DNA of 64,000 nt from Solibacillus faecavium (GCF_014836905.1 NZ_JACSPZ010000009.1:95256-159255), one strand, 5' to 3'. Positions 53,395-63,850 are shown, counted from the first letter of the stretch. The notes: generated by a model not told the origin, from the letters alone. Numbers and translations: made by a program.

Positions 53395-54882
53395 ATGACA
53401 AACGAACGTTTAACAACAATTACTGGTGCTCCAGTAGTATCTAACGATGATTCACAAACAGCTGGTCGTCGTGGTCCAATTTTATTACAAGACGTATTTC
53501 TAATTGAGAAATTAGCAAACTTTAACCGTGAAGTAATTCCTGAGCGTCGTATGCACGCAAAAGGTTCTGGTGCATTCGGTACATTCACTGTAACTCATGA
53601 CATCACAAAATATACAAAAGCAAAAATTTTCTCTGAAGTTGGTAAGAAAACAGAAATGTTCGCACGTTTCTCAACTGTAGCAGGTGAGCGTGGTGCGGCT
53701 GATGCTGAACGTGATATTCGCGGTTTTGCATTAAAATTCTACACTGAAGAAGGTAACTGGGATATGGTTGGTAACAACACGCCTGTATTCTTCTTCCGTG
53801 ATCCATTACATTTCCCGGATTTAAACCACGTTGTTAAGCGTGATCCAAAAACAAACATGCACAACGGTAACTCTAACTGGGATTTCTGGACTTCATTACC
53901 AGAAGCATTACACCAAGTAACAATCGTAATGTCTGACCGTGGTATTCCAAACGGTTACCGCAAAATGCACGGATTCGGTTCTCATACTTACTCAATGATT
54001 AACGAAGCTGGTGAACGCGTATACGTGAAATTCCACTTCCGTTCTCAACAAGGTATCGAAAACTTAACAGGTGCAGAAGCTGCTGAAATTATCGGTAAAG
54101 ACCGTGAATCTTCACAACGTGATCTATTCGAGTCAATCGAAAAAGGCGATTTCCCGAAATGGAAAATGTACATCCAAGTGATGACTGAAGAGCAAGCACG
54201 TAACTCTAAGGACAACCCTTTCGACTTAACAAAAGTTTGGTACAAATCTGAGTACCCACTTATTGAAGTTGGAGAATTCGAATTAAACCGTAACCCTGAA
54301 AACTACTTCGCTGATGTTGAGCAAGCAGCATTCGCTCCATCAAACGTAGTACCTGGTATTTCATTCTCACCAGACCGTATGTTACAAGCGCGTTTATTCG
54401 CATACCAAGATGCAACTCGTTACCGTTTAGGCGTTAACCATCACCAAATTCCAGTAAACACACCAAAATGTCCATTCATGGTTTACCACCGCGATGGCGT
54501 AGGTCGTGCTGATGGAAACCGTGGTGCAGCTATTACTTACTATCCAAATAGCTATGGTGCATTACAAGGTCAATCACAATACAAAGATCCTGCATTAGCT
54601 CTTGATGGTCCAGCTGACATCTACGACTTCCGTGAAGATGACAACAACTACTTCGAGCAACCAGGTAAGTTATTCCGTCTTCAAACACCTGAACAGCAAC
54701 AACGTCTATTCGAAACAACTGCTGCTGAAATGAACGGTGTTGAAGAATTCATCAAACGTCGTCACATTTTACACTGCTACTTAGCTGATCCAGCTTACGG
54801 TGAAGGTGTAGCGAAGGCAATGGGTCTTTCTTTAGACGGTATGGACCTTTCAAACCCATACGTTCAGACTGTTAATTCTTAA
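53395..54882 (+). CDS. katA: Monofunctional haem catalase KatA
   Basis: 495 residues, a small-subunit catalase. Splits hydrogen peroxide. The active site is visible as [20 protein letters not shown] (with the distal His), [11 protein letters not shown] with the Asn, and [14 protein letters not shown] with the proximal haem Tyr. AGGGGGA 8 bp before ATG. Codon choice is narrow (GGT, CGT, CCA, GTA), pointing to high expression. Single gene with PerR-like box and strong terminator. Confidence 0.96.
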   Translation: MTNERLTTITGAPVVSNDDSQTAGRRGPILLQDVFLIEKLANFNREVIPERRMHAKGSGAFGTFTVTHDITKYTKAKIFSEVGKKTEMFARFSTVAGERGAADAERDIRGFALKFYTEEGNWDMVGNNTPVFFFRDPLHFPDLNHVVKRDPKTNMHNGNSNWDFWTSLPEALHQVTIVMSDRGIPNGYRKMHGFGSHTYSMINEAGERVYVKFHFRSQQGIENLTGAEAAEIIGKDRESSQRDLFESIEKGDFPKWKMYIQVMTEEQARNSKDNPFDLTKVWYKSEYPLIEVGEFELNRNPENYFADVEQAAFAPSNVVPGISFSPDRMLQARLFAYQDATRYRLGVNHHQIPVNTPKCPFMVYHRDGVGRADGNRGAAITYYPNSYGALQGQSQYKDPALALDGPADIYDFREDDNNYFEQPGKLFRLQTPEQQQRLFETTAAEMNGVEEFIKRRHILHCYLADPAYGEGVAKAMGLSLDGMDLSNPYVQTVNS

Positions 54883-54928
54883 GCTATTCCAAGAGCGTTA
54901 TTGATATCCAAACTATAATCGCTTACAG

Positions 54929-54964
54929 CCGCAAGTATCCCCTCAGATACTTGCGGTTTTTTTT
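54929..54964 (+). terminator. Intrinsic terminator of katA
   Basis: CCGCAAGTATC pairs perfectly with GATACTTGCGG around a short C-rich loop, followed by eight T. Confidence 0.95.
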
Positions 54965-54973
54965 ATACTGCTT

Positions 54974-55150
54974 TAGTTATTAGAAGTTTTTTTGATTTAT
55001 TAGAAGCTTTGAGGGTGATTTTAGCACTTCCGACGGGGATATTAGCACCTAAGGCATTCATTTTAGAAGACTTGAATGATATATTAGAAAGTTCCAATTT
55101 TATTAGCACTTCTTTCATTTTATTAGAACATTCAGGCCATATTTTAGAAC
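54974..55150. repeat. 21-bp-pitch ATTAGAA/ATTAGCA array (array C)
   Basis: TAGAA or TAGCA starts at 54981, 55001, 55022, 55043, 55064, 55085, 55104, 55124 and 55145, with spacings 20, 21, 21, 21, 21, 19, 20, 21. On the minus strand this reads TTCTAAT/TGCTAAT, the array A motif. It lies between katA's terminator and the convergent AEC gene. Open frames through it show 7-residue periodicity only because 21 is divisible by three; none has a ribosome site. Confidence 0.82.
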
Positions 55151-55212
55151 ATCCATCCCTTGCACAACGCATAAAAAAATCCATGAAAAGAAATCTCTTT
55201 CCATGGACAATG

Positions 55213-56142
55213 TTATACAAATAAAATTGTTGATATATAAATAACAACGGTTACCGTTAAACAGCTAATAATGGTTGAAAATAAAACTGTCTGCGCCGCT
55301 GTTGCCGATTCAATATCATACTCCAGTGCTAAGCTGGAACTGTTTCGGGATGTCGGAAATGCACTGGCGATAAAGAGTGACTGTGCAACAACACCGTCTA
55401 AGCCTAATGTAAAAATAATGAGCAATGCTACGGCTGGACCGATGACCAACCTTGTAAAGCAGCTGACAAAAATTGTTTTATTGAACATTGTACGCATTTC
55501 AATCGTCGAAAGCTGTGCACCTAGTGTGATGAGGGCCACTGCTACAAAGCCGTCTGCAATATGTTCGAGCGGGATGCTAAACGTCTCTGGGATTGGTACA
55601 CTAAAATAATTCAATGCAGCACCTAGTATAAGTGCATGTACTATGGGCATTTTCAAAAAGTCCCGTACAATTGCCAAGCCTGACTTCGTGGAAGAGATTA
55701 GATTATACAGTCCGTAAGTGTACGTCGTCATATTTTGAAAAATAACAAGAATAACTTGTATTGCTACACCGATTGGCTGTGTCGCAAAAATCATCTGGGC
55801 AACCGGAATACCGTAGTTGCCTGAGTTAATAAGAACCACACTGTTTTTGAAAACAGCTGACTCCTTTTTATCAAGTTTTAATAGCTTTGCCAGTAGCTGA
55901 CTAAGCAGCATTTGTGAACCTATAAATAAAATAATAAAAATCGTAATTTGCCCGAGGACACTCATTTCAATAGAAGTTTCATATATATTGATAAAAACTG
56001 CTGCGGGCATGAAGCAATATGTAATAAGGTGCGATAATGCCTTTAAGTTAAATTGAAATTTGCGCTGTAAGATAGCGCCGATAACGAGCAATACTAAAAT
56101 AGGTGCCACAATCTTGAAGAAAATCATTGATAAATAGACCAT
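55213..56142 (-). CDS. AEC-family transporter
   Basis: 309 residues, about 10 helices, auxin-efflux-carrier/malonate-transporter family of the bile/arsenite/riboflavin transporter superfamily. FKIVAPILVLLVIGAILQRKF is the typical first helix. NSGNYGIPVAQMIF is the N-terminal unwound motif, and FIASAFPTSRNSSSLALEY is the C-terminal one. Substrate (dicarboxylate or other organic anion) is unknown. Single gene. Confidence 0.88.
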   Translation of the reverse strand: MVYLSMIFFKIVAPILVLLVIGAILQRKFQFNLKALSHLITYCFMPAAVFINIYETSIEMSVLGQITIFIILFIGSQMLLSQLLAKLLKLDKKESAVFKNSVVLINSGNYGIPVAQMIFATQPIGVAIQVILVIFQNMTTYTYGLYNLISSTKSGLAIVRDFLKMPIVHALILGAALNYFSVPIPETFSIPLEHIADGFVAVALITLGAQLSTIEMRTMFNKTIFVSCFTRLVIGPAVALLIIFTLGLDGVVAQSLFIASAFPTSRNSSSLALEYDIESATAAQTVLFSTIISCLTVTVVIYISTILFV

Positions 56143-56225
56143 GAGAGCACTCCTTCTGCGTCTAGTTACTTTAGTATTTTATTATAGCTTATTTTTATGA
56201 AGATAGGTCAAGACGCAATTAAACT

Positions 56226-56275
56226 CCTATAAAAAACGTCCCTAATTTAACTGAATAAATTAGAGACGTTTCTTT
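56226..56275. terminator. Strong terminator of the large SLH protein gene
   Basis: AAACGTCCCTAATTT pairs with AAATTAGAGACGTTT with one mismatch; T tracts on both strands. It ends at the stop of the SLH gene (minus). Confidence 0.9.
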
Positions 56276-56276
56276 T

Positions 56277-59200
56277 TTATAAGTAATCAATCGCGCTTAA
56301 TGCTTTATAAAATAGCTCGGCAAATTCACCGCGTGAAAGTGTTTGCGTTGGATTGAATGCACCCGTTCCATCCACTACACCGAACAGCTCTAAAATAGCA
56401 ATGCTTTGACGTGCTTCCAATGTTAAGTTTGCTATATCACGATAGTTTGATGTTAGTTCATTATACACCTTTGATAAATCTTGATTTAAATAGCGGTACA
56501 TATTTGCGATGATTATTGCAGCTTCCTGCTTTGTTACCGTCGCAGTTGGGCTAAAGCGTGAAGAGGTTGCTCCGCTCATGATTCCTGCCTCTAATAAGCC
56601 TTGTGCATGTTTTAAGTGCTGTGCATTTTCTAAATCCATATATTTTGATTTTGAGTTACTCGATAAGTCCATTGCTGAAGCAATCATTGTCATAACATCC
56701 AGTTTGTTTACTTGTTTGTAGCTTTGTACAAGACGGTTTGTCGTATTGAATGTAATTCCGCGCTTGGCCAATTCACGAATTGCATTTCCTTGGGTATTGT
56801 TTTGAATATCTGTGTAACGAATATCACCTGTAGTCACCTTAAAAGTGCCGCCTGACGTTGTACGAATGATAAAGTTTGAGCCATCCACTTTAAATGATGC
56901 AGGAGATGAACCAGTTGTTGTAACGCGCTCAATAATTTGAGACGTATTCCCCTTTAATGTACTCATCGGAACATGAATTTCTACATAGCTGGAGAAGTTT
57001 TTTACGTTATTGCCTTCTGTAAATTGAATGTTTAATTGGTTATTTACAATATTTAAAGCTACCCCCATTGCCGCAGTAGCAGATTGAATTTCAGATGTCG
57101 GTATAACGATATCAACATCCCCAGCTTTTAAGCGCATATTGCGATCAGCTATATTTTTCACTTGTGTTGATGTAATTTGCGTTGTATAGCGCCCATTTTG
57201 ATATGTCATTGTCTCATATTGTGACCAACTCGCCGTCTTTGGAACCGACGTTGCAACGGAACTTGGTATTTGTGTCGAATCATCCGGAATGTAGAGTGGG
57301 TCATGTTTTGGCTTTTCGACCACAATCGCACCTGGCTTAACTGCATTCACATAATCTGGATAATATGTGTATACAAGTTCAATATATTGCGGGTCATTCC
57401 ACATCGTTTCAAGGCGTACAAGTTTTTCTAGCGTTGTGACATGTCTTTTCGCCTCTGCAGATAAATTATTATAAAGCGAACGCGCCTTTGCAATTTCCGC
57501 CGTCGACGAGTTGCGAGTAACTGTATCCATATGTAAATCAAACGCATTGGCATCCAGCTTAGCCTGCTTCACAACTGTATTTTGATAAATTACATAGTTT
57601 TCTGCATCGATTAATATATGCAAGTTTGTGACAAGTGACTTTGCAAGATCACTTAGCGCATTGTACGCCATACGAATACTTTTAATTTGTGCTTCTGTAT
57701 ATTTTGATTTGTCGATACGGTTGATGCGGTCCATTACAGTTTTTGCTTCTTTTTCGGCCTGTTCTGTTTGGGTTGCAAGTAAGGACTCGAAATAAACTAA
57801 GTTTTGTAAAATACGCTCATTTACTAACTTCTTAGCTTCTTCAGTTAACGCTTCGTAAGCAGCCCGGGCAGCTTTAATCTCTGCAGAAGTCGATTCATTA
57901 TTTAGAACCTGAATCATTTCAATTACTTTTTCGGCGGCGGATTTATCCCCATCGTCTTTTTCTTTTGCAATGATATCCACTATTAGTTTCTCAAGCTTGC
58001 TATAGTTAGTAATTTTTTTTTGATCTTCCTCAGACAATGCATCATATTTTATTTTTATCGCTTCAAGTTCTACTTTAGTCGAAGTATTACTTAAATCATT
58101 TATTTCTTTAATGAGGTCTTCTATTTTTTTAGCTAATTCTTCGCCTGATAGACGTTCGCCCTCCAGTTTATCCCATAGCGTTTTCAATTTAATAAATGAA
58201 GGATGTTGCTCTACTCTATCTTTAAATATAACGGATTCTTCCGATTTCACTTTATACTCATCCCAAAACGGCTTAATTTCTTCCAATTTTAACGAATTGT
58301 TGAGTTGTAAGCGTGAAATATCAATTATAAATGTGTCGGCTAGTTTACTATATTTATCATTTTCTAAAGTCTCTTTTACAGTGTTTAATTCTTCCACTTT
58401 TGCTTTTAAGAAGTGCTGATAAATCGCATGTAACGACTCAATTTCTGCTAGTAATTTATTTACTGATGATTCTGTAGCAATTGCTGGCAGTTCCTTAGTT
58501 GTTTCGTCCGGCAAAAATTTATTAACTTCAGTAGTATAAAGAGCTACTTTAGATGTGGAATCAGATTCTAAATCCATTTTTATCGTTTGATAATTAAGCC
58601 AAGTATTATATTCCTCGTTATTATTTGCCGATAGCAAAGAAAGTAAAACATTTAAGTCAGATTGCTTATTATCCACTAACTTCAACAACTCTGTTTCAGC
58701 TTCTACAACTTTATCTATATAGTCTTCCATTTTATAGCTGCTTAAATTAGTCTTTATTTCAGTATCCATTGCTTTAAGGATATTTATTACATCATCCATT
58801 TTTAAGATTAAACCATCTTCAACCAATATTACCCGAGCTATAAAGCCTGTAACTTTTTCGATTATTTGGTTTCTATTAAAATCATTATCTATTTCCTTAC
58901 TTTTTACTTCTATAGCCTTCCATTGAGATGGCTTTAAACTGGAATCTAAAAGGGCCTTAGCTCGCTTCATCTTATTGATAAAATCACTATTTAATGTTTC
59001 TGGCTCTACTGGATCTGTATTAATACTTTTAATTTCAGCTAAGTATCCTATAATTTCATTTACAACAGCGCTTAATTTACCTGCTTTAGTAAAATGTCCT
59101 TCTATATTATTAATTTCATCTTGAGTAAGCACACCTTTTTGAGCGGCAGATAATTTTGTGAAATCAACTTCTAATTTCTTAACTAATTCTAAATAATTTA

Positions 59201-61121
59201 GGGCATCTTCATTTAGAATATTTAGTGTATCTCTCACTGCATCTACATCTTTTATGAAATTTGCACTATTCCCTAAACCGATTAGAACTTGATATTTAGA
59301 ATTAAATTCTGCTCTTCTTAATGTTGGATGTAAGCTTTCATATTGGGTAACTAAATTCGTTAATTCAGAATAAAAATCGGGTTTGCGCTTGGACAATTCA
59401 TCATTTGCAATAGCAAAGGCAACAATTTTAGATTCTAAAATATTCATGCCTTCTATTAAATTCTCTGCAGCAGTTAAAATATGGGAATTATAAACCTCGT
59501 TTTCAGATGCTTCTCCTATTAAGTTAAAGGCATTTCTAGCTGCCTCAACAGCAGTAAAATAATTATTATTATTAATACTAATACCCTTAATTAAATCAAT
59601 TACCTTATTTACTTCAGCACTATTAGATGATTTAATACTCTCTTCCAAATGCAATAACCAGTTAACATTTGAAGTTTCTAAGGGTACCTGAATTTTCGCG
59701 ACTACCGCACTTTGTTGAGATGCTGTTAAAACATTAAATAATCTTCTAGCTTCTATTACTTTATTTTTATATTCTAGATTGATTTGTTCGCCATTTTTAT
59801 ATTCAATATCGGTAATAAACTTACTCACATACTCAATGAAACCTGTACTTAAACCATTGGAAGTATTAATTGTTTTAGTACTTGTTTCATTTTTCACTTT
59901 ATATGTCATAGAAGGAAGGCTAAATGAAAAACTTTCAATATTCTCCTGAATAACTAATTCAACTACCCCAGTATCAATTCTATATTGGTATAGGTAATTT
60001 CCATTGCTAGTATTTACGAAATACATAAATGCGGATCCTGGAACTTTAACTTTTCCGTGTTGCGAGGTGTATCCAATGCCAATATGATTTGCTGTAGTAG
60101 TAGTCGAAACTTCTGAGAAATTATCAATTACAAATATTTTCCCTCCATTTTTTTCATCTACATAAAACAATTTCTTTTTATCTGACGTATAAACAGGGTT
60201 TACAATATTTGCGAACACATCATAAGAATCAAATTCTAATGAAGGATCTCCGTAATAAATCTCTCTTAGTCCTGTTTGTTTATCGTTTGTTAAAAAGTAT
60301 TTATAGTGAATTCCATTTGAGATATCATTATTAAATACGTCAAGGGGATACCAGTTACCTTCTATCTTTACGGCATTCCAAGAACTCACTTTTCCTTTAG
60401 ACATTCCATAAACATAATTCACTTCATCGATACCAAATTTCTTTAATAATAGGTATGTCCAAATCGCATAACCATGAGAAGAAAGACCTGTTCCTAACTC
60501 CAAACTGCTCAAATTGTGTTTTGTTGAATTATCTACCTTCTCAACGATATAGTCATTCACTGCTTTTATTTTCATCACAGTGGAACTAGAAGTAATGTTT
60601 GGATTATTAGACAAAATACTGTTATAGGCTGGAGTTACTAAACTTGTTTCATAAGTAGCCTCTGCCAAAAATTCAAATGATAGCTCCAGGCTAACTTTTG
60701 TCGGAGATGCCTCCGTACCCTTTACTTTAACCTGACTAAATAAACCGTATAATAATTGATTGTCAACAGGGGTTCCGTCTATCGTTGTTTTCCCATTAAT
60801 ATTTGTTTTTAAATATTTAAAAGTCTTTTCTACTTCATTTTTGGCATATTGTAAACTAGATACATTGCTCGGTAAGCTTGGTACATCTAATTCAACTGGT
60901 AATGGGTTTGGGCTCAGTGATTTCAGATGCATAAATATCTTTTTACTTAAATCGGGATGTAAATTATCTACATCAACAGTTTGCTCACTTGTACTCCCTG
61001 CATTTAGAAAATCATTCTTAATAGTAATATCTAATGCCGCTTCAGCCGCCTGTACTTCCCCTGCCACAACAACACTCGCTGGAATGGCAACCAACGCTGC
61101 TAGTATTTTTTTCGATTTCAT
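56277..61121 (-). CDS. Giant SLH-domain surface protein with inactive transglutaminase-like domain
   Basis: About 1614 residues, secreted. The signal peptide ends near VQAAEA. A transglutaminase-like domain lies around 175-270 (GYAIWTYLLLKKFGI, then SSWNAVKIEGNWYPLDVF). The catalytic Cys and His positions are both Ser (about S215 and S246), while the Asp (about 261) remains. Then come about 1000 residues of α-helical repeats; at least four related units read like AEIAKARSLYNNLSAEAKRHV. The end has three SLH domains that would anchor it to the pyruvylated wall polymer. ATG at 61121 with AAGGAG 11 bp upstream; a GTG at 61130 is possible. Inferred role: S-layer-associated structural or binding protein. 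Confidence 0.85.
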   Translation of the reverse strand: MKSKKILAALVAIPASVVVAGEVQAAEAALDITIKNDFLNAGSTSEQTVDVDNLHPDLSKKIFMHLKSLSPNPLPVELDVPSLPSNVSSLQYAKNEVEKTFKYLKTNINGKTTIDGTPVDNQLLYGLFSQVKVKGTEASPTKVSLELSFEFLAEATYETSLVTPAYNSILSNNPNITSSSTVMKIKAVNDYIVEKVDNSTKHNLSSLELGTGLSSHGYAIWTYLLLKKFGIDEVNYVYGMSKGKVSSWNAVKIEGNWYPLDVFNNDISNGIHYKYFLTNDKQTGLREIYYGDPSLEFDSYDVFANIVNPVYTSDKKKLFYVDEKNGGKIFVIDNFSEVSTTTTANHIGIGYTSQHGKVKVPGSAFMYFVNTSNGNYLYQYRIDTGVVELVIQENIESFSFSLPSMTYKVKNETSTKTINTSNGLSTGFIEYVSKFITDIEYKNGEQINLEYKNKVIEARRLFNVLTASQQSAVVAKIQVPLETSNVNWLLHLEESIKSSNSAEVNKVIDLIKGISINNNNYFTAVEAARNAFNLIGEASENEVYNSHILTAAENLIEGMNILESKIVAFAIANDELSKRKPDFYSELTNLVTQYESLHPTLRRAEFNSKYQVLIGLGNSANFIKDVDAVRDTLNILNEDALNYLELVKKLEVDFTKLSAAQKGVLTQDEINNIEGHFTKAGKLSAVVNEIIGYLAEIKSINTDPVEPETLNSDFINKMKRAKALLDSSLKPSQWKAIEVKSKEIDNDFNRNQIIEKVTGFIARVILVEDGLILKMDDVINILKAMDTEIKTNLSSYKMEDYIDKVVEAETELLKLVDNKQSDLNVLLSLLSANNNEEYNTWLNYQTIKMDLESDSTSKVALYTTEVNKFLPDETTKELPAIATESSVNKLLAEIESLHAIYQHFLKAKVEELNTVKETLENDKYSKLADTFIIDISRLQLNNSLKLEEIKPFWDEYKVKSEESVIFKDRVEQHPSFIKLKTLWDKLEGERLSGEELAKKIEDLIKEINDLSNTSTKVELEAIKIKYDALSEEDQKKITNYSKLEKLIVDIIAKEKDDGDKSAAEKVIEMIQVLNNESTSAEIKAARAAYEALTEEAKKLVNERILQNLVYFESLLATQTEQAEKEAKTVMDRINRIDKSKYTEAQIKSIRMAYNALSDLAKSLVTNLHILIDAENYVIYQNTVVKQAKLDANAFDLHMDTVTRNSSTAEIAKARSLYNNLSAEAKRHVTTLEKLVRLETMWNDPQYIELVYTYYPDYVNAVKPGAIVVEKPKHDPLYIPDDSTQIPSSVATSVPKTASWSQYETMTYQNGRYTTQITSTQVKNIADRNMRLKAGDVDIVIPTSEIQSATAAMGVALNIVNNQLNIQFTEGNNVKNFSSYVEIHVPMSTLKGNTSQIIERVTTTGSSPASFKVDGSNFIIRTTSGGTFKVTTGDIRYTDIQNNTQGNAIRELAKRGITFNTTNRLVQSYKQVNKLDVMTMIASAMDLSSNSKSKYMDLENAQHLKHAQGLLEAGIMSGATSSRFSPTATVTKQEAAIIIANMYRYLNQDLSKVYNELTSNYRDIANLTLEARQSIAILELFGVVDGTGAFNPTQTLSRGEFAELFYKALSAIDYL

Positions 61122-61363
61122 ATATGACACTTCTCCTTCTCGCCTCTATTTATGTATAAAAATCTATTACTTTTTATATCGGTTCATATACCATATTTTA
61201 GAACAAAAATAGGTAACATATCATAAAATATAGGATATTTACTATTGTGTAGCTAGATTCCATAAATAGTCATGCCATACCTTTTTTATAATTTATCAAT
61301 TTGCACGAACTGAAGAGACATGCTACAGTCAAATTAATCCAATTTCTAAGGAGGGTACCTTTT

Positions 61364-62431
61364 ATGAAGCTTTTTTTAAATGCATTTATTTTGATGGCTG
61401 GGATTATTATTTGCTTTGCGTTCCCATCACAAACTGAAGCAAAGCAAGTGTTTAAAGATGTTCCAACTGACCATTACGCGTATGATGCAATTAAATGGGC
61501 GTATGACTTTAATATAGTAAACGGCTATGCAAACGGTACCTTCCGTCCAAATCAGCCTGTCACTGAGCAGCAGTTTGCAAGTATTTTAGTCAGTTATTTT
61601 GATTTAGAGCCCGTGTCAGATGAGCTTCAAAAATATACGCCTAATGAAATTCCGTCTGATGGAAATTACAATACACTTGCTGCCTATGGGGTACCGTTAA
61701 ATGGTTATTTCCAAAATAGTATTCGAGGTGCTGCAGTAAAGCGTGGAACTGTTGCACAGGCAATTGCTTATGTAGCAGATGGCCAAACAACATTAAATAA
61801 TTCTATACAATTTCTGCTCAACCATGATATTTCGAATGGGCAAAACCCCAAGTATGAACAAATCAACTTGCAACGTTTTTTCGGAGCATCGAATAATTTA
61901 ACACGTGCTCAACTCGTTTCCCTATTCTACAAAATGCAAAGTAAAAACTTTTTTTATCGTTCACAAGTAACAGAAGAGAGCTATGCTAATATAGGGTCAA
62001 CTCCCCTCTATAAAATGGCTAATGAAGCAAGGGACATGCTCGACCGTTCGTTACAAAGTGGACGAAACTGGTCTCCTGTAACAAATAAAAAACCGAAGAA
62101 AACGTGGGATGGAGAATATACGTACTTTTATACGTATGGAAAAGATGATTTAAATTCCCTAGGACGTGTGCTTACAATTTCAAATAGTACGAAGGAGAAT
62201 TTTAACGTAACCTACTATACATTTAATGGCTGGTCCTCTGGAACGATTGAAGGTACGGCAACTCTCACATCTGAAACGAAAGCAAGAATGACCAAAACAG
62301 ATGGGGGAGAACGGTGCGTTATTGAATTTGAACGCGGATTGAATGGCTCCATTAAAACAACAGAGTTTTATTGTGAAGCAGGTCGTGAACGAGGTACAGA
62401 TTATAACGGCACTCTTACAATGGAAAAATAA
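61364..62431 (+). CDS. Secreted SLH-domain protein, 355 residues
   Basis: Signal peptide (LFLNAFILMAGIIICFAFPS, ends near TEAKQ), then SLH domain 1 (VFKDVPTDHYAYDAIKWAYD with NGYANGTFRPNQPVT). Two more degenerate SLH-like segments follow to about 215. The C-terminal 110 residues form a β-rich domain with a single Cys pair (ERCVIEF, EFYCEAG). ATG at 61364 with AAGGAGG upstream. Divergent from the giant SLH gene, sharing a 240-bp intergenic region, so the two may be co-expressed. Confidence 0.85.
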   Translation: MKLFLNAFILMAGIIICFAFPSQTEAKQVFKDVPTDHYAYDAIKWAYDFNIVNGYANGTFRPNQPVTEQQFASILVSYFDLEPVSDELQKYTPNEIPSDGNYNTLAAYGVPLNGYFQNSIRGAAVKRGTVAQAIAYVADGQTTLNNSIQFLLNHDISNGQNPKYEQINLQRFFGASNNLTRAQLVSLFYKMQSKNFFYRSQVTEESYANIGSTPLYKMANEARDMLDRSLQSGRNWSPVTNKKPKKTWDGEYTYFYTYGKDDLNSLGRVLTISNSTKENFNVTYYTFNGWSSGTIEGTATLTSETKARMTKTDGGERCVIEFERGLNGSIKTTEFYCEAGRERGTDYNGTLTMEK

Positions 62432-62471
62432 AATGGGAGCAGCCTGAAATTCCTTTCTGGCGCTCCCATTT
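62431..62471. terminator. Bidirectional terminator between SLH and MBL genes
   Basis: AAATGGGAGC pairs perfectly with GCTCCCATTT; the loop is 21 nt with partial inner pairing. A/T tracts lie on both sides. Confidence 0.88.
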
Positions 62472-62475
62472 AGTA

Positions 62476-63462
62476 TCAATCATTCTTTAATTGAAAAATC
62501 CATTGCTCCTCTTGCCAATGACGTTCAATTATTCCACGCTCCTGTGCAAGCAATGTTAAGCCTATTACTTCAGAGATAATAAAGATAAAGTGCTTTGCAA
62601 AACGGGGACCGTAAATTGCTTCCCCAATAGCCTGTGCCGTTTGATGACCTTCACTTATTTTCTTTACGAGCTTTTGCAGTTTATATTCCGTCTTACTTAA
62701 ACTCTTCTCAATGACATCATCTAAATTTTGAAAAACGGCTTCGTGCCCAGCAAAAACATACTGAATAGAAGAGTGCCTTACTTTTTCAATTGATTCAATA
62801 TATTGCATTAACGGATTTATTATAATTCCTGCTTCGTCATGATCAATTAACGCATTTGTCATCCCGGAAGCCAATAAGAAATCCCCCGCAAATAGCCAAC
62901 CGTTTTCTTTATCCAATAACCCAATAGAATCAGGTGAATGCCCTGGAACAGCTATTACGTGCAGCCCTCCAATTTGCTGTCCCTCTTCTAGTTGAAGAAT
63001 AGCTGACTGCAACATTACTTTTTCTTTATTGCGAAGGGTGTTTTCCATTTTAGTCAACCGTTCAACTGCAAAATCCGTTACCCCATACTGTTTATATAAT
63101 TCTTGGTAAAAAGTAAGCTTCTGCTGTAAATATTCTCCTTCACATTTTAAACGTGTAATGGCAATTTGACTGGCATATATAGGAATCGAGTATTCCTTTG
63201 TAAGCTTATTAACCAGTCCTGTATGGTCTTCATGAAAATGAGTAAGTATAATCCGTTTAATTTGTTTCATTTCAATCCTATAGTCACTTAATTTCTGGTA
63301 AAAAAACTGTTCAAATTCTTCCCCTTTAATGCCTGCATCTATGAGTGTATATTCGTTTCTATTCTGATATATATAACAGTTAATGCTACCCAAACTACTA
63401 TAATTCACTGGAAATATAATGGGATATACTGTTTTTCCACTAGCTTCTATAATTCCATCCAT
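62476..63462 (-). CDS. MBL-fold metallo-hydrolase
   Basis: 328 residues. Metallo-β-lactamase fold with the binuclear zinc motif THFHEDHTG, a second His in VPGHSPDSIG, the bridging Asp in FAGDFLL and the last His in FAGHEAVF. A C-terminal helical domain (about 240-320) is of the type seen in lactamase_B family hydrolases that act on acyl-CoA thioesters or lactones. Cytoplasmic; single gene. Substrate not readable. Confidence 0.85.
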   Translation of the reverse strand: MDGIIEASGKTVYPIIFPVNYSSLGSINCYIYQNRNEYTLIDAGIKGEEFEQFFYQKLSDYRIEMKQIKRIILTHFHEDHTGLVNKLTKEYSIPIYASQIAITRLKCEGEYLQQKLTFYQELYKQYGVTDFAVERLTKMENTLRNKEKVMLQSAILQLEEGQQIGGLHVIAVPGHSPDSIGLLDKENGWLFAGDFLLASGMTNALIDHDEAGIIINPLMQYIESIEKVRHSSIQYVFAGHEAVFQNLDDVIEKSLSKTEYKLQKLVKKISEGHQTAQAIGEAIYGPRFAKHFIFIISEVIGLTLLAQERGIIERHWQEEQWIFQLKND

Positions 63463-63548
63463 ATGTATCTTCTCCCTACTTAAATGTGTTAGTAACTTAT
63501 TAGTGCCCGCTGTTTCTATCAGGTTTGTTAAAAGCTAAATAAGAGAAA

Positions 63549-63708
63549 AATTTCCGGTTATTTCTAGAATGGATCTCATTTGAGGAAGAAATAAAGGCGA
63601 TTTTTGCTGTTATACAAGGTTTTTTATTTGGGTAAACCGAAATCTTCCGTTTATTTAGGCTGTTTTTTACGTCCAATTTGGATTAAGCGCAATTTTCCCG
63701 TCTATTTT
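63549..63708. repeat. Irregular 20-22-bp array (array E, weak)
   Basis: Between the MBL gene and the tRNA genes, a motif close to AAATARACGGAAGATTT (minus strand) occurs around 63549-63565, 63638-63656, 63660-63679 and 63689-63708. One clear gap is 22 bp; the others are irregular (about 29 and more). Related in style to arrays A-D but much less regular. Confidence 0.4.
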
Positions 63709-63805
63709 GTGCTTTTTATAATGAAATTTCTTTTAAAATATAAATCCATTCTATAGTATAAACGCATTTTTACACTACTTGAAAACCTATCCTTTTTATG
63801 AATGC

Positions 63806-63840
63806 AAAAAACACATTGCAAAATTGCAATGTGTTTTTAT
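63806..63840 (-). terminator. Terminator of the tRNA operon
   Basis: AAAAACACATTGC pairs with GCAATGTGTTTTT around a 6-nt loop; T-rich on minus. It lies 10 bp after tRNA-Glu. Confidence 0.92.
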
Positions 63841-63850
63841 CGTGCATATA

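Noticed and set aside
54963..55247. Open frames on both strands across array C that show a 7-residue repeat in translation
   Set aside because: A 21-bp pitch keeps any frame in register, so periodic open frames arise automatically. No ribosome site precedes them and the frames overlap a terminator or neighbouring gene.
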